Of a stretch of DNA of 64,000 nt, positions 18,562-28,777 are shown piece after piece (within the stretch, counting starts at the first letter, position 1; every line of letters begins with the position of its first letter). This DNA comes from Cupriavidus sp. P-10. GTDB lineage: Bacteria > Pseudomonadota > Gammaproteobacteria > Burkholderiales > Burkholderiaceae. The position numbers were made by a program, and so were the translations under genes. The stretch spans positions 3,534,001-3,598,000 of the forward strand of contig NZ_AP025170.1 of the NCBI RefSeq assembly GCF_003402535.2. Reading direction: 5' to 3'. Under the pieces are notes generated by a model. That model saw only the letters and a list, made by a program, of their open reading frames with translations, did not search any database and was not told the origin of the DNA.

Positions 18562-18637
18562 TGGCGCGCCCGGCTGGGATCGAACCAGCAACCCCTGCCT
18601 TCGGAGGGCAGTACTCTATCCATTGAGCTACGGGCGC
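18562..18637 (-). tRNA. tRNA-Arg (anticodon CCG)
   Basis: The complement folds as a full cloverleaf. The acceptor arm is GCGCCCG/CGGGCGC with discriminator G and encoded CCA; the D-arm is GCTC...GAGT; the anticodon stem is CTGCC/GGCAG with loop CTCCGAA (anticodon CCG); the T-arm has GGTTCGATCC. It reads CGG codons, which are frequent in a high-GC genome. Confidence 0.97.
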
Positions 18638-19090
18638 ACAGAAGCGGTTTTTCAACCGGTATTGCAGGTACAGCGGTTGCGGCGCGCGAATGCCGCCGCA
18701 GGAAAGTCGCATAGCATACCGCGTTTGCACCGCGCCGTCCATGCGGGCTCTCCGGAGGGTCCGCCATACGTCTCGCAACCGCCGCTTTTGGCACTGGCGA
18801 AGGGTGGAATGGGGCTATAATCGCCAGCTATTTGCGTCAAATCGTGCCCCTCGCGCAGTCGACCAGGCTCAAGGCTTTGCCACTTGATTTCGGCGACAAT
18901 CCGGGGCCCGGTCCGGGAGACAGTCCGAATTGCGCAAATAGCGACAGACCCAAGTCAGGCAATGGCCGCAGGCAGCATGGGCGGACTTCTGTCGGGCCCC
19001 TTGCGGGCCAGGTAGTGGTCAGACAAGGGCCAGATAAAGCAAGCCGAGGGTGAGCGGCCAGAAGGTTTCCTGCAAAACTGAGAGTTCTGT
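18638..19090. other. Non-coding interval between tRNA-Arg and the cytochrome gene
   Basis: About 450 bases with no supported gene. On the minus strand it must hold the tRNA promoter. On the plus strand a perfect TATAAT at 18816-18821 (GCTATAATCGCC) has no good -35 at 17 bases and could be the start of a long leader for the cytochrome gene. Short GC-rich repeats (GGGGCCCGGTCCGGG near 18901) may fold. Confidence 0.45.
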
Positions 19091-19987
19091 ATGAGCGACG
19101 TCCACAACGAACACCACGAACACGAGTCTCCCATCAAAACGCCCAAGCAGCTGATCGCTGTGGTGATCGCGGCTTTCCTGGTGCCGATCATCGTGATCGC
19201 CCTGCTGGTCAACTTTGTCGGACACGGCTCTACGGAAAGTGCCGGCGCGGTCACCACCGCGGAAGCCGTCAACGACCGCATCAAGCCGGTCGCGTCGCTC
19301 GAAATCAAGGATCCCAACGCACCGCGCGTGTTCAAGACCGGCGAGCAGGTCTACAAGGAAATCTGCGCGGCCTGCCACGCCACCGGCGCGGCGGGTGCGC
19401 CCAAGTACGGTACTGCCGGCGACTGGACCGCGCGCATCGGCCAGGGCTTCAACGGCCTGATGAAGTCGGTAATGGCCGGCAAGGGCGCAATGCCGCCGCG
19501 CGCCGGCAGCACCCCTGACGACTACACCGATTACGAACTGGCCCGCGCCGTGGTCTACATGGCGGACGCCGGTGGCGCCAAGTTCCCCGAACCGCCGGCA
19601 CCGGCTGCCGCTGCCCCGACGACCGCTGCGGCGCCGGACGCCGCTGCCGCCCCGGCTGCTGCCGCTGCACCTGCCCCGGCCGCACCCGCTGCTGCGGCTC
19701 CGGCAGCCGCTGCCGCGGCGCCAGCTGCGGCGCCCGCCGCTGCGTCGGCAGACGTCGGCAAGAAGGTCTATGACCAGGTCTGCGCCGCCTGCCACGCCGC
19801 CGGCGTGGCCGGTGCGCCCAAGTTTGGCGACAAGGCCGCCTGGGCACCGCGCCTGAAGGAAGGCATGGACGCAGTCCACAACTACGCACTGAAGGGCAAG
19901 GGCGTGATGCCGCCCAAGGGTGGTTACGCCGGCCCGGACGCCGACGTGATCGCCGCGTCGGACTACATGGCCAACGCCGCCAAGTAA
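19091..19987 (+). CDS. Membrane-anchored dihaem cytochrome c (c5-type)
   Basis: Electron carrier on the periplasmic face. The 298-aa protein has a charged His/Glu-rich N-terminus and one uncleaved membrane anchor (LIAVVIAAFLVPIIVIALLV, about residues 19-38). Two c5-like haem domains follow, each with CAACH (about residues 94-98 and 234-238) and a distal Met in GAMPP and GVMPPKGG. The domains are joined by a low-complexity Ala/Pro linker of about 60 residues. The two domains are similar in sequence and look like an internal duplication. The partner oxidase or reductase is not in the window. A strong terminator follows. Confidence 0.92.
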   Translation: MSDVHNEHHEHESPIKTPKQLIAVVIAAFLVPIIVIALLVNFVGHGSTESAGAVTTAEAVNDRIKPVASLEIKDPNAPRVFKTGEQVYKEICAACHATGAAGAPKYGTAGDWTARIGQGFNGLMKSVMAGKGAMPPRAGSTPDDYTDYELARAVVYMADAGGAKFPEPPAPAAAAPTTAAAPDAAAAPAAAAAPAPAAPAAAAPAAAAAAPAAAPAAASADVGKKVYDQVCAACHAAGVAGAPKFGDKAAWAPRLKEGMDAVHNYALKGKGVMPPKGGYAGPDADVIAASDYMANAAK

Positions 19988-20010
19988 GAGACAGCTGCGC
20001 TGCAAACAAA

Positions 20011-20040
20011 AACGCCCGCGAATTTCGCGGGCGTTTTTTT
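20011..20040 (+). terminator. Intrinsic terminator after cytochrome c
   Basis: AACGCCCGCG, AATTT loop, CGCGGGCGTT followed by seven T. It lies 23 bases past the cytochrome stop and also faces the end of hemN on the other strand, so it probably works both ways. Confidence 0.92.
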
Positions 20041-20054
20041 ATGCCTGGCGGCGC

Positions 20055-21536
20055 TTACACGACGCGCGAGTAGCGGGCCCGCGGCACGAAGCGGATCGGT
20101 TGCGCGCCGTCGTTGGCGGCCTGGGGGATATCGTGGCCCTCGGGCCCGGCGAGCGCGGCGCGGGCGGCATCGTCGCGCAGGTAGCGGTCGAACACCATCG
20201 CCACGCGCCGGACCAGCAGCCGGCCAAGCGGCGTGACCGTGATGCGGGCGGGCTCGATCTGCACCAGGCCGTCGACTGCCAGGGTGGCAAGTTCGGCCAG
20301 TTCCGGCGCGAAGTCGGCGCCGAAATCGATGCCGTGGTGCCGCTCCAGCGCCGGGATTTCCAGCACGCCGTTGCACATCAGCGCGCCGATCAGTTCGCGC
20401 CGCAGATGATCGTCGGCCGTCATGGCAACGCCGCGCACCAGCGGCAGGCGGCCCTGGTCGAGCGCGCCATAGTACTCGTCCAGCGTTCGGGCGTTCTGCA
20501 CGTAGCGCCCCGCGACCGCGCCGATCGCGGAGATGCCGAGGCCGAGCTGGTCGTAGCCGGCGTGCGTGGAATAGCCCTGGAAGTTGCGCTGCAGCCGGCC
20601 TTCGCGCTGCGCCACGGCGAGGTCGTCGTCGGGCAGCGCGAAGTGGTCCATGCCGATGTAGACGTAGCCCTCGGCGGTCAGGCGTTCGATGGTGGAAACC
20701 AGGATGTCGAGTTTCTCGCCCGCCGGCGGCAGCACGCTTTCGTCGATGCGCCGCTGCGGCTTGAACACATGCGGCAGGTGCGCGTAGCTGTAAACCGATA
20801 GGCGGTCGGGCCGCAGCGCCAGCACCTGGTCGATGGTGCGGCCAAAGCGCGCGGCGGTCTGGTGCGGCAGGCCGTAGATCAGGTCGAGGCTGACCGAGCG
20901 GAAGCCGAGCCGGCGCGCGGCGTCGACCACGGCACGGGTCTCTTCGTAGGACTGGATCCGGTGGATGGCCTGCTGCACCTCGGGATCGAAATCCTGCACG
21001 CCCAGACTGACGCGGTTGAAGCCCAGCTCGGCCAGCAGCGCCATGCGCGCGTCATCGACCCGGCGCGGATCGATCTCGATCGAATGCTCGCCGTCGGGCG
21101 GCAGTTCGAAATGCTGGTGCAGCAGCGCCATCACGCGGCGCATTTCGTCGGGATCCAGGAAGGTTGGCGTGCCGCCGCCCCAGTGCGACTGGAGCACGCG
21201 CCGGCGCGTACCGAGCCGCGCGGCGAGCAGCGCCATCTCGCGGCCCAGGTAGGTGACGTAGCGCGCGCTGCGGCCGTGGTCGCGCGTGATGATCTTGTTG
21301 CAGCCGCAGTAGTAGCAGATGTTCTCGCAGAACGGGATATGCAGGTACAGCGACAGCGGCGCGGGCGCATCGGCGCGGCACGCGGCCAGTGCGTCGTGGT
21401 ACAGCGACAGATCCGGGGTGTTGTGGAAGCGGTCTGCGGTAGGGTAGGAGGTGTAGCGCGGGCCGTTGCCGTCGATGCGGCCGGCGAGTGCACGAAAGTC
21501 CGACAGCGCGCGGCGGTCGGGCGCAGGGGTAGTCAT
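20055..21536 (-). CDS. hemN: Oxygen-independent coproporphyrinogen III oxidase
   Basis: Radical-SAM enzyme converting coproporphyrinogen III to protoporphyrinogen IX without oxygen. The 4Fe-4S/SAM motif is [14 protein letters not shown] (Cys-x3-Cys-x2-Cys-x-Cys), about residues 67-77. GPRYTSYPT near the N-terminus and [10 protein letters not shown] are also diagnostic of true HemN rather than the HemW-like relatives. I chose the ATG at 21536, which places GPRYTSYPT at the usual distance; an ATG 15 bases upstream is possible, and neither has a strong ribosome site. An FNR/ANR-like box lies upstream, fitting low-oxygen induction. Confidence 0.94.
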   Translation of the reverse strand: MTTPAPDRRALSDFRALAGRIDGNGPRYTSYPTADRFHNTPDLSLYHDALAACRADAPAPLSLYLHIPFCENICYYCGCNKIITRDHGRSARYVTYLGREMALLAARLGTRRRVLQSHWGGGTPTFLDPDEMRRVMALLHQHFELPPDGEHSIEIDPRRVDDARMALLAELGFNRVSLGVQDFDPEVQQAIHRIQSYEETRAVVDAARRLGFRSVSLDLIYGLPHQTAARFGRTIDQVLALRPDRLSVYSYAHLPHVFKPQRRIDESVLPPAGEKLDILVSTIERLTAEGYVYIGMDHFALPDDDLAVAQREGRLQRNFQGYSTHAGYDQLGLGISAIGAVAGRYVQNARTLDEYYGALDQGRLPLVRGVAMTADDHLRRELIGALMCNGVLEIPALERHHGIDFGADFAPELAELATLAVDGLVQIEPARITVTPLGRLLVRRVAMVFDRYLRDDAARAALAGPEGHDIPQAANDGAQPIRFVPRARYSRVV

Positions 21537-21610
21537 GGCAAGCGGATTCATGGGGGCGCGGGGGAACGGTATTTGACAGCCCATGCTAGGACTGCACGCG
21601 GCGCGTTGCG

Positions 21611-21624
21611 TTGACCGTGGTCAA
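21611..21624. promoter_or_regulatory. FNR/ANR-like box TTGAC-N4-GTCAA
   Basis: TTGACCGTGGTCAA is a perfect dyad and matches the FNR/ANR/DNR consensus TTGAT-N4-ATCAA except for one symmetrical position per half. It lies 75 bases upstream of the hemN start and 111 bases upstream of the divergent gene, suitable for anaerobic control of hemN. Confidence 0.65.
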
Positions 21625-21734
21625 GCGCAACGCTGGCCGGTGCGCGCAGCGTGGGCGCCGCACGTCACACGGCGGTCATACGTGGCGGATACGCTGCGCG
21701 CCGGCGCCACTTGCGCCCGCTTCCCTTCTGCGCC

Positions 21735-22853
21735 ATGCCGATCCCGGATTCCCTGCCCAACCTTATGCCGTACCTACCGCTGCGCCGACGCCTGCTGGCG
21801 GCCGGTGCTGCCGCCCTGGCGCTGCCCGCTGCACCGCTGCTGGCCCAGTCCACGGCGCGCCGCACCGTGGTGGTCGGCCACCTGATCGACCGCGGCGGCG
21901 CGCAGGCCGACCTGGCGCGCGACTACCTGGCCGGCGCCAAGGTGCTGTTCGACGCGGCCAACGCCGCCAATGGCCAGGTACGCATCGTCCACGTGGTGCG
22001 TGACGCCGATCCCGATCCGCGCCGCGCGCTGGCGCAGGCCTTGGCGCTGGCCGACAGCGAACGCGCGGAACTGCTGTTCGGCGCCGGCGACCGCATCCTG
22101 CCGGCGCTGGCGTCATCGGCCGAGCTGGCCCGGCGCGGCGTGCAGATCGTCGCGCCGCTGTCGGGCCTGGCGCTGGCGGGGGACAACGTCTGGTTTACCC
22201 GCGCCGACTACCAGGCCGAACTTGATGCAGCGGTGCGCCAGCTGCGCAGCTATGGCCTGAGCGCGATCGCGCTGGCGGTGGCGCACGACTTCGCCACGCA
22301 GTCGCTGGCCCGGCTGGAGGCGCAGACCGGCACCCGCGCGGTGCCGCTCGATCCCAGAGCCGATCCCGGCGGCGACGCCGCGGCACGGCGCATTGCCGCT
22401 GCCCGCCCCGGCGCCGTGATCGTTGCGGGCGATACGCTGGCTTATGCCGGACTGGGCCGCGCGCTGGCGGCACAGGGCTGGTATGGCTTCCTGGTCGGGC
22501 TGTCGTCGGTCAGCGCCACGGCTGCGCGCGAGATACTGGGCTCCGGCTACGCCGGCGGCATGGTGCTGACCCAGGTCGCGCCTGGTCCGCAGCAGGCCAC
22601 GCTGCGCGTGGTCAGGGAACACGTGGCGCGCATGAAGCAATACCTGGACGAGCCGCCGTCGCCGGCGACGCTGGCCGGCTATATCGGTGCCGCATGGCTG
22701 GCGCGGGCGCTGGCGGGCATGCGCACCAGCGGCGCCCCGGAGCTGCGCCGCGCACTGCAGGGCCGTGTCGACGTGGGGGACTTTACGCTCGACTTCAGCC
22801 ACGGGCAGCGCGGCTCGCAGTACGTCACGCTGGCGGTGTCAGGCGCGCGGTAG
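21735..22853 (+). CDS. Periplasmic ligand-binding protein (branched-chain amino-acid receptor type)
   Basis: A 372-aa protein of the type I periplasmic-binding fold (Peripla_BP_6). The N-terminus has RRR followed by a hydrophobic Ala/Leu segment ending LLAQS, a signal peptide, possibly Tat-like. The mature part shows VVVGHLIDRGGAQADLARDYLAGAKVLFD and later GFLVGLSSVSA, typical of this family. No permease or ATPase genes adjoin it, so it may serve a sensor or a distant transporter. It overlaps the end of the convergent sensor kinase gene by 15 bases. The start is uncertain; an ATG 30 bases further in is also possible. Confidence 0.8.
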   Translation: MPIPDSLPNLMPYLPLRRRLLAAGAAALALPAAPLLAQSTARRTVVVGHLIDRGGAQADLARDYLAGAKVLFDAANAANGQVRIVHVVRDADPDPRRALAQALALADSERAELLFGAGDRILPALASSAELARRGVQIVAPLSGLALAGDNVWFTRADYQAELDAAVRQLRSYGLSAIALAVAHDFATQSLARLEAQTGTRAVPLDPRADPGGDAAARRIAAARPGAVIVAGDTLAYAGLGRALAAQGWYGFLVGLSSVSATAAREILGSGYAGGMVLTQVAPGPQQATLRVVREHVARMKQYLDEPPSPATLAGYIGAAWLARALAGMRTSGAPELRRALQGRVDVGDFTLDFSHGQRGSQYVTLAVSGAR

Positions 22854-23975
22854 CGACAGGCGCGCGCGCAGGCCGCCTTCCGGGCGGTTGGACAGGATCA
22901 GTTCGCCGCCATGCCGTGCGGCGATGTCGGCGGCGATCGACAGGCCCATGCCGACCCCGCCGGTGGCGCGGCTGCGCGACGATTCGAGCCGGTAGAACGG
23001 CTCCATCACGCGTGCCAGCTGGTCTTCCGGGATGCCGGGGCCGTCGTCGCAGATATCGATCAGCACCCGTGCCGGGCTGTCGGTCAGCACGATGCTGGCC
23101 GCGCCGCCATAGCGCCGCGCATTCTCGACCAGGTTGACGACCGCGCGCCGCAGCTCGGATGGCCACGCCAGCAGTGGCTGCGCCTGGCCGCTGAGCGCGA
23201 CCTCGTGGCCGGTATCGGCGGCGTCGTCCACCACCGCCTGCAGCAGCGCCAGCACGTCCACGCGCTGGCGCGGGCCGCTGGCTTCGTCGCGGTCACGCAG
23301 GTAATAGAGGGTGGCATCGATCAGGCCGTTCATTTCGGCGAGATCCTGGCGCAGGCGGTAGCGCACCTCGCCCGCGTCGATGCGTTCGATACGCAGGCTC
23401 ATGCGCGTCAGCGGCGTGCGCAGGTCGTGCGAGACCGCGGCGAGGAAGCGCGATTGCTGGGCGAGTTGGGTGCGGATGCGCTGCTGCATGAGGTTCAGCG
23501 CCTGTGCGGCCGCCCGGGCTTCGGCGGGGCCGCCGGTCTCGTCCAGCGGCGGCGCGTGTACGTCCTGCGCCAGCCGCCCCGCGCCGCTGGCCAGCTGCTG
23601 CACCGGCCGCGCCAGCAGCCGTGCGCCGACCCATGCCGCCGCCACCATTGCCGCCACCTGGATCACCATGCCGAGGTGCGGCGGCCACGGCCAGCGCGGC
23701 GGCGGGCGATGCTGCGGAGCGCCCTGCCCTGCGGGTCGGCCTGGCGCGCCCTCGGGCGGTGGCCCCCGGTGCCAGGCTTCAGGCGGCGGCGGACCATCCG
23801 GCCCCCTCGGACCGTCACGCAGCGCGCGTTCCATGCCGGGCCGCGGAAACAGGTTTTCGATGACCGTCATGCCAAGCAGGTGGACGGCCAGCATGATCGT
23901 GGCCATCACCACGAACAGCCGCAGGAACATCGAGTCGTAGCGCGCCAGGCGCCCGTTGCCGGGCATCGGGCTCAT
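22839..23975 (-). CDS. Sensor histidine kinase (EnvZ/CpxA-like)
   Basis: 378 aa. A first membrane helix at about residues 16-38 is followed by a short periplasmic segment of about 60 residues that is strikingly Pro-rich, a second helix near 101-122, a HAMP region, and the HisKA motif AVSHDLRTPLTRM with phospho-acceptor His183. The ATPase domain has NLVENARRYG (N box), DDGPGIP (G1) and GGVGMGLSI (G2). Its ATG overlaps the stop of the response-regulator gene (ATGA), so the two are translationally coupled. The periplasmic part is too small for a ligand-binding fold and suggests sensing of envelope stress through a partner. Confidence 0.93.
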   Translation of the reverse strand: MSPMPGNGRLARYDSMFLRLFVVMATIMLAVHLLGMTVIENLFPRPGMERALRDGPRGPDGPPPPEAWHRGPPPEGAPGRPAGQGAPQHRPPPRWPWPPHLGMVIQVAAMVAAAWVGARLLARPVQQLASGAGRLAQDVHAPPLDETGGPAEARAAAQALNLMQQRIRTQLAQQSRFLAAVSHDLRTPLTRMSLRIERIDAGEVRYRLRQDLAEMNGLIDATLYYLRDRDEASGPRQRVDVLALLQAVVDDAADTGHEVALSGQAQPLLAWPSELRRAVVNLVENARRYGGAASIVLTDSPARVLIDICDDGPGIPEDQLARVMEPFYRLESSRSRATGGVGMGLSIAADIAARHGGELILSNRPEGGLRARLSLPRA

Positions 23976-24727
23976 CCTTCCAGCGTGGCGGTGAAGACGT
24001 AGCCTTCGCCGCGCACGGTGCGGATCAACGCGGGGTCGCGCGGGTCGTCGCGCAGTTTCTGGCGCAGCCGCGAGACCAGCAGGTCGATGCTGCGGTCGAA
24101 CACGTCGAGCCCGCGCCCGCGCGCCTGGTTGATCAGCAGCTCGCGGTCAAGCACGCGGTTGGGCTGCTCGACAAAGGCCAGCAGCAGGCGGAATTCCGCA
24201 TTGGACAGCGGCACCACCACCTCGTCGCGGTCGACCAGCTGACGCAGCGTGGTGTTCAGGCGCCAGTCGCCGAAGCGCAACTCATGGCCCGAAGGCGGCG
24301 CCGCGCGGCGGCCATTGGCGCCCGGGCCGCCCGGGCCGGCATGGGCGCGGCTGCGGCGCAGCACGGTGTGGATGCGCGCCACCAGCTCGCGCATCTCGAA
24401 CGGCTTGGTGACGTAGTCGTCGGCGCCGACCTCCAGCCCGACCACGCGGTCTGCCAGCTCGGCGCGCGCGGTCAGCATGATCACGGCGACGTTGGTCTGC
24501 GCGCGCAGTTCGCGGCACAGCGCCAGGCCATTCTCGCCGGGCAGCGACAGGTCGAGGATGACGAGGTCATAGGCCGTGGCCGCCATCGCCTGGCGCATCG
24601 CGGTGCCGTCCTCGACCCCGTCCGCATGCATGCCGAAGGTGGACAGGTACTCGGCCAGCATGGCGCGGATCTGGGGATCGTCGTCGACGATCAGCAGGCG
24701 GATGGGAAGCGGCGGGGTGAATTCCAT
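23972..24727 (-). CDS. OmpR-family response regulator
   Basis: Receiver domain with acidic pocket VDDD (residues 14-17), phospho-acceptor Asp59 in LVILDLSLPGENG and Lys108 in VTKPFEM. It is followed by a winged-helix DNA-binding domain ending RLRQKLRDDPRDPALIRTVRGEGYVF. The ATG at 24727 gives 251 aa; an ATG at 24745 is an alternative, and neither has a strong ribosome site. It is the first gene of the regulator-kinase pair and divergent from a Spy/CpxP-like gene, an arrangement like cpxRA-cpxP. The palindrome at 24854-24869 lies between them and is a candidate binding site. Confidence 0.93.
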   Translation of the reverse strand: MEFTPPLPIRLLIVDDDPQIRAMLAEYLSTFGMHADGVEDGTAMRQAMAATAYDLVILDLSLPGENGLALCRELRAQTNVAVIMLTARAELADRVVGLEVGADDYVTKPFEMRELVARIHTVLRRSRAHAGPGGPGANGRRAAPPSGHELRFGDWRLNTTLRQLVDRDEVVVPLSNAEFRLLLAFVEQPNRVLDRELLINQARGRGLDVFDRSIDLLVSRLRQKLRDDPRDPALIRTVRGEGYVFTATLEG

Positions 24728-24853
24728 AAGCGAAGATAACGGCATCTGACGGGCGGTCGGACGATCGGACGATCGGGGCGACGTCGTGGCCGATGCCGGG
24801 GGCGTGCGGTGCCCCACTGTACCAGCGGAGGGTGGCGTCACTATGCCGGCTTT

Positions 24854-24869
24854 GTATCAGGCCTGATAC
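24854..24869. promoter_or_regulatory. Perfect 16-bp palindrome between the two-component genes and the Spy-like gene
   Basis: GTATCAGGCCTGATAC is fully self-complementary. It lies 127 bases upstream of the response-regulator start and 123 bases upstream of the divergent periplasmic protein, where a site controlling both would be expected. Confidence 0.6.
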
Positions 24870-24991
24870 GCAGCGTTGCCGGCAGGCCTGCCATGTACGC
24901 CATTGCAATACGGCGCAGACCAAGTGCTCAAGCATTGTGGCGCGGCCTTCCCTAGCATGGACCGGCATCGATATCACTACAGGAGAATTCC

Positions 24992-25495
24992 ATGCACGTC
25001 CTCACCTCCCCGCTGCGCACCAGCCTGTCCGTCCTGGCGCTGTGCGGCGCCGCCCTGGTGGCCACGCCGGCCAGCGCCCTGCAAGCCGGCCCGGGGCGGC
25101 ATGGCGCCATGCCGCCGCCCGCCCCTGTCCCGGCAACGCCCGAGCCGCTTGGCCTGAACCCGGCGCAGGCACGGCTATGGCAAGCCGCGCGGAGCGCAGC
25201 GGTGGAGGCGGAAGCGCATGCGCTGGAGCTGCGCGCCCGCTTCCTGCGCGAGACCGCCGACGCCGCGCCGGACGGCCCGCTGCGGCCGCGCGCCGAAGCC
25301 ATGGACCGCCTGCACCACGCGCTCGAACAGGACCGCCGCGCAGTGCGCGAACGCTGGCTGGCGCTCGACGACAGCCTCGATTCCGGCCAGCGCCAGCGCC
25401 TGCGCGGCGCGCCCGATGCCGCGCGCTGGCTCGGCCTGCCGCCGGGACCGATGATGGCGCCGCCGCCGGGCGCACCGCAGGCGCCGGGGCACTGA
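24992..25495 (+). CDS. Small periplasmic Spy/CpxP-like helical protein
   Basis: 167 aa. Signal peptide with cleavage after ASA-L near residue 29, a Pro-rich linker, then long amphipathic Ala/Arg/Glu-rich helices from about residue 50 to 140 (LNPAQARLWQAARSAAVEAEAH onward), and a Pro-rich tail. This resembles the Spy/CpxP/CnrX group of periplasmic chaperones or metal sensors, though the LTxxQ motif itself is not evident (LNPAQ is the nearest). AGGAG lies 8 bases before the ATG. Divergence from an EnvZ/CpxA-like pair supports a role as the stress-induced partner of that kinase. Confidence 0.65.
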   Translation: MHVLTSPLRTSLSVLALCGAALVATPASALQAGPGRHGAMPPPAPVPATPEPLGLNPAQARLWQAARSAAVEAEAHALELRARFLRETADAAPDGPLRPRAEAMDRLHHALEQDRRAVRERWLALDDSLDSGQRQRLRGAPDAARWLGLPPGPMMAPPPGAPQAPGH

Positions 25496-25505
25496 GCGCC
25501 GCGCC

Positions 25506-25547
25506 AAAAAAATTGCCCCCGCACGCTTGCGCGGCAGGGGCCAATTA
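25506..25547 (-). terminator. Intrinsic terminator, minus strand, downstream of rep
   Basis: On the minus strand AATTGGCCCC...GGGGGCAATT (one bulged base) ends in a run of seven to eight T. It lies about 180 bases past the rep stop and abuts the end of the convergent Spy-like gene. A small CCAGAC/GTCTGG hairpin lies just before it at about 25558-25575. Confidence 0.75.
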
Positions 25548-25727
25548 CAGGGAAAAACCAGACGTGATGTCTGGAGCGGCAAGACCCGGGCAGGCCCTGC
25601 CGCCGCACAGCCGCACTACCGTACAGAGTGCAGGCGGCACAACCGTCATGCTAGGGACCGCGGCGCGCGCGGTCTTGTCGGCCTGGTAGGGTTTTGTATC
25701 GGGACTGTACGCGTACGATCGCCCGGC

Positions 25728-27824
<2,097 letters not shown>

Positions 27825-27840
27825 GTGAAAGGCGCTCGGG

Positions 27841-27890
27841 AAATGAAGCGGAATGGGGCGAATGAATGGGGCGAAGGAATGGGGCGTACG
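27841..27890 (-). repeat. 13-bp degenerate tandem array in the rep leader
   Basis: AATGGGGCG recurs at 27852, 27865 and 27878, exactly 13 bp apart, with a related AATGAAGCG at 27842. The array lies 17-66 bases upstream of the rep ATG on the minus strand, where it reads as repeated CGCCCCATT. Confidence 0.75.
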
Positions 27891-28108
27891 AGGCGCGCGC
27901 CATGGGCAGCACACGTGCCCGGCGGCAAAGCTCTCGATGCTAACACGCTGGGCCTGGCCGGTCAGTCAGCGCCTGCCGCATCGTCGGCCCTCGTTGTGTC
28001 ACTGGCGTAACACTTCGTAAAGGCCGGAGCCAATGAACGTGCACCAGGCTCTAACTGTTATGTCCAGGCGTGTCCCGGACATGCAATATCCATCACTCGG
28101 AGCCAACA

Positions 28109-28336
28109 ATGAAAACCCTGCAGACATTGACCAAAGTGACCCTGATCGGCGCGATGGTCGCGGCATTCGCCGGTTGCGCGGACATGACCCCGAAGCAACG
28201 CAACACCGCCATCGGCGCGGGTGCGGGCGCCGTGGGCGGCGCCGTCCTGACCGAGGGCAGCGCACTGGGTACGCTGGGCGGCGCGGCCGTGGGCGGCGTG
28301 ATCGGTAATGTCGTGACCGACGACAAGAAAAAGTAA
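28109..28336 (+). CDS. Small glycine-zipper lipoprotein (OsmB-like)
   Basis: 75 aa. The signal sequence MKTLQTLTKVTLIGAMVAAFAGC ends in a lipobox (FAGC, Cys near residue 23), giving a lipid-anchored mature protein of about 53 residues. The mature part is a glycine zipper with repeated GxxxG (IGAGAGAVGGAV, LGGAAVGGVIGNVV) and a Lys-rich end (DDKKK). Such OsmB-like proteins associate with the outer membrane and are often stress-induced. CGGAG lies 8 bases before the ATG. An in-frame extension upstream is not needed for the signal peptide. Confidence 0.85.
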   Translation: MKTLQTLTKVTLIGAMVAAFAGCADMTPKQRNTAIGAGAGAVGGAVLTEGSALGTLGGAAVGGVIGNVVTDDKKK

Positions 28337-28452
28337 GCCTCTCGCCAGACCCGGCTTCACGCCCCTGGCGGCGGGGCGCAGGAACGGGTACAGCCGCCGG
28401 GCGGCCGTCCGGCTTGGTTTGACAAAGGCCGGGGCCTCCCGTACATTGCGCG

Positions 28453-28677
28453 CATCCGACCGGGAGAGCGCGCAGAACTGCGCCGCCGAAGGGGTATCAC
28501 CCGAAAACTCTCAGGCACCACGGACCGTTCGGATCGGCATGCAACATGCACACGATGCATGCCGCACTCTGGAGAGCGGCACCCGCCATTCGTGGCGAGC
28601 GTGCCCACCGAAGGGGCGCGCGAGGATGGGGTTCAACGAATCCGCCTCGTAATCTCTCAGGTATCGAGGACAGAGGG
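28453..28677 (+). promoter_or_regulatory. Tandem glycine riboswitch upstream of gcvT
   Basis: Two consecutive aptamers show the conserved cores. Aptamer I (about 28453-28534) has CCGGGAGAG, GCCGAAGGGG and AACTCTCAGGCA. Aptamer II (about 28566-28677) has CTGGAGAG, CACCGAAGGGGC, AATCTCTCAGGTA and the closing ACAGAGGGG. Together they form the glycine riboswitch that normally controls glycine-cleavage genes, which is what follows. The expression platform is the terminator immediately 3' of aptamer II. Confidence 0.96.
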
Positions 28678-28743
28678 GTCATCCGCCGCAGCGGATTGCT
28701 TGCCTATTGGCATGGCGATCGTTGCGGCGGATGACCCTTTTTT
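28676..28743 (+). terminator. Riboswitch-controlled terminator before gcvT
   Basis: GGGTCATCCGCCGCA at 28676-28690 pairs perfectly with 28723-28737 and is followed by six T. Its 5' arm overlaps the 3' end of aptamer II (GAGGGGTC). Closure of the aptamer stem and formation of the terminator should therefore compete, consistent with an on-switch by glycine. Confidence 0.9.
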
Positions 28744-28777
28744 GTTTTCGCAACCCGACATTGCCCCCGAGGATTCC

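Noticed and set aside
19555..19761. Minus-strand Ala/Gly-rich frame inside the cytochrome gene
   Set aside because: Antisense of the Ala/Pro linker; low-complexity product.
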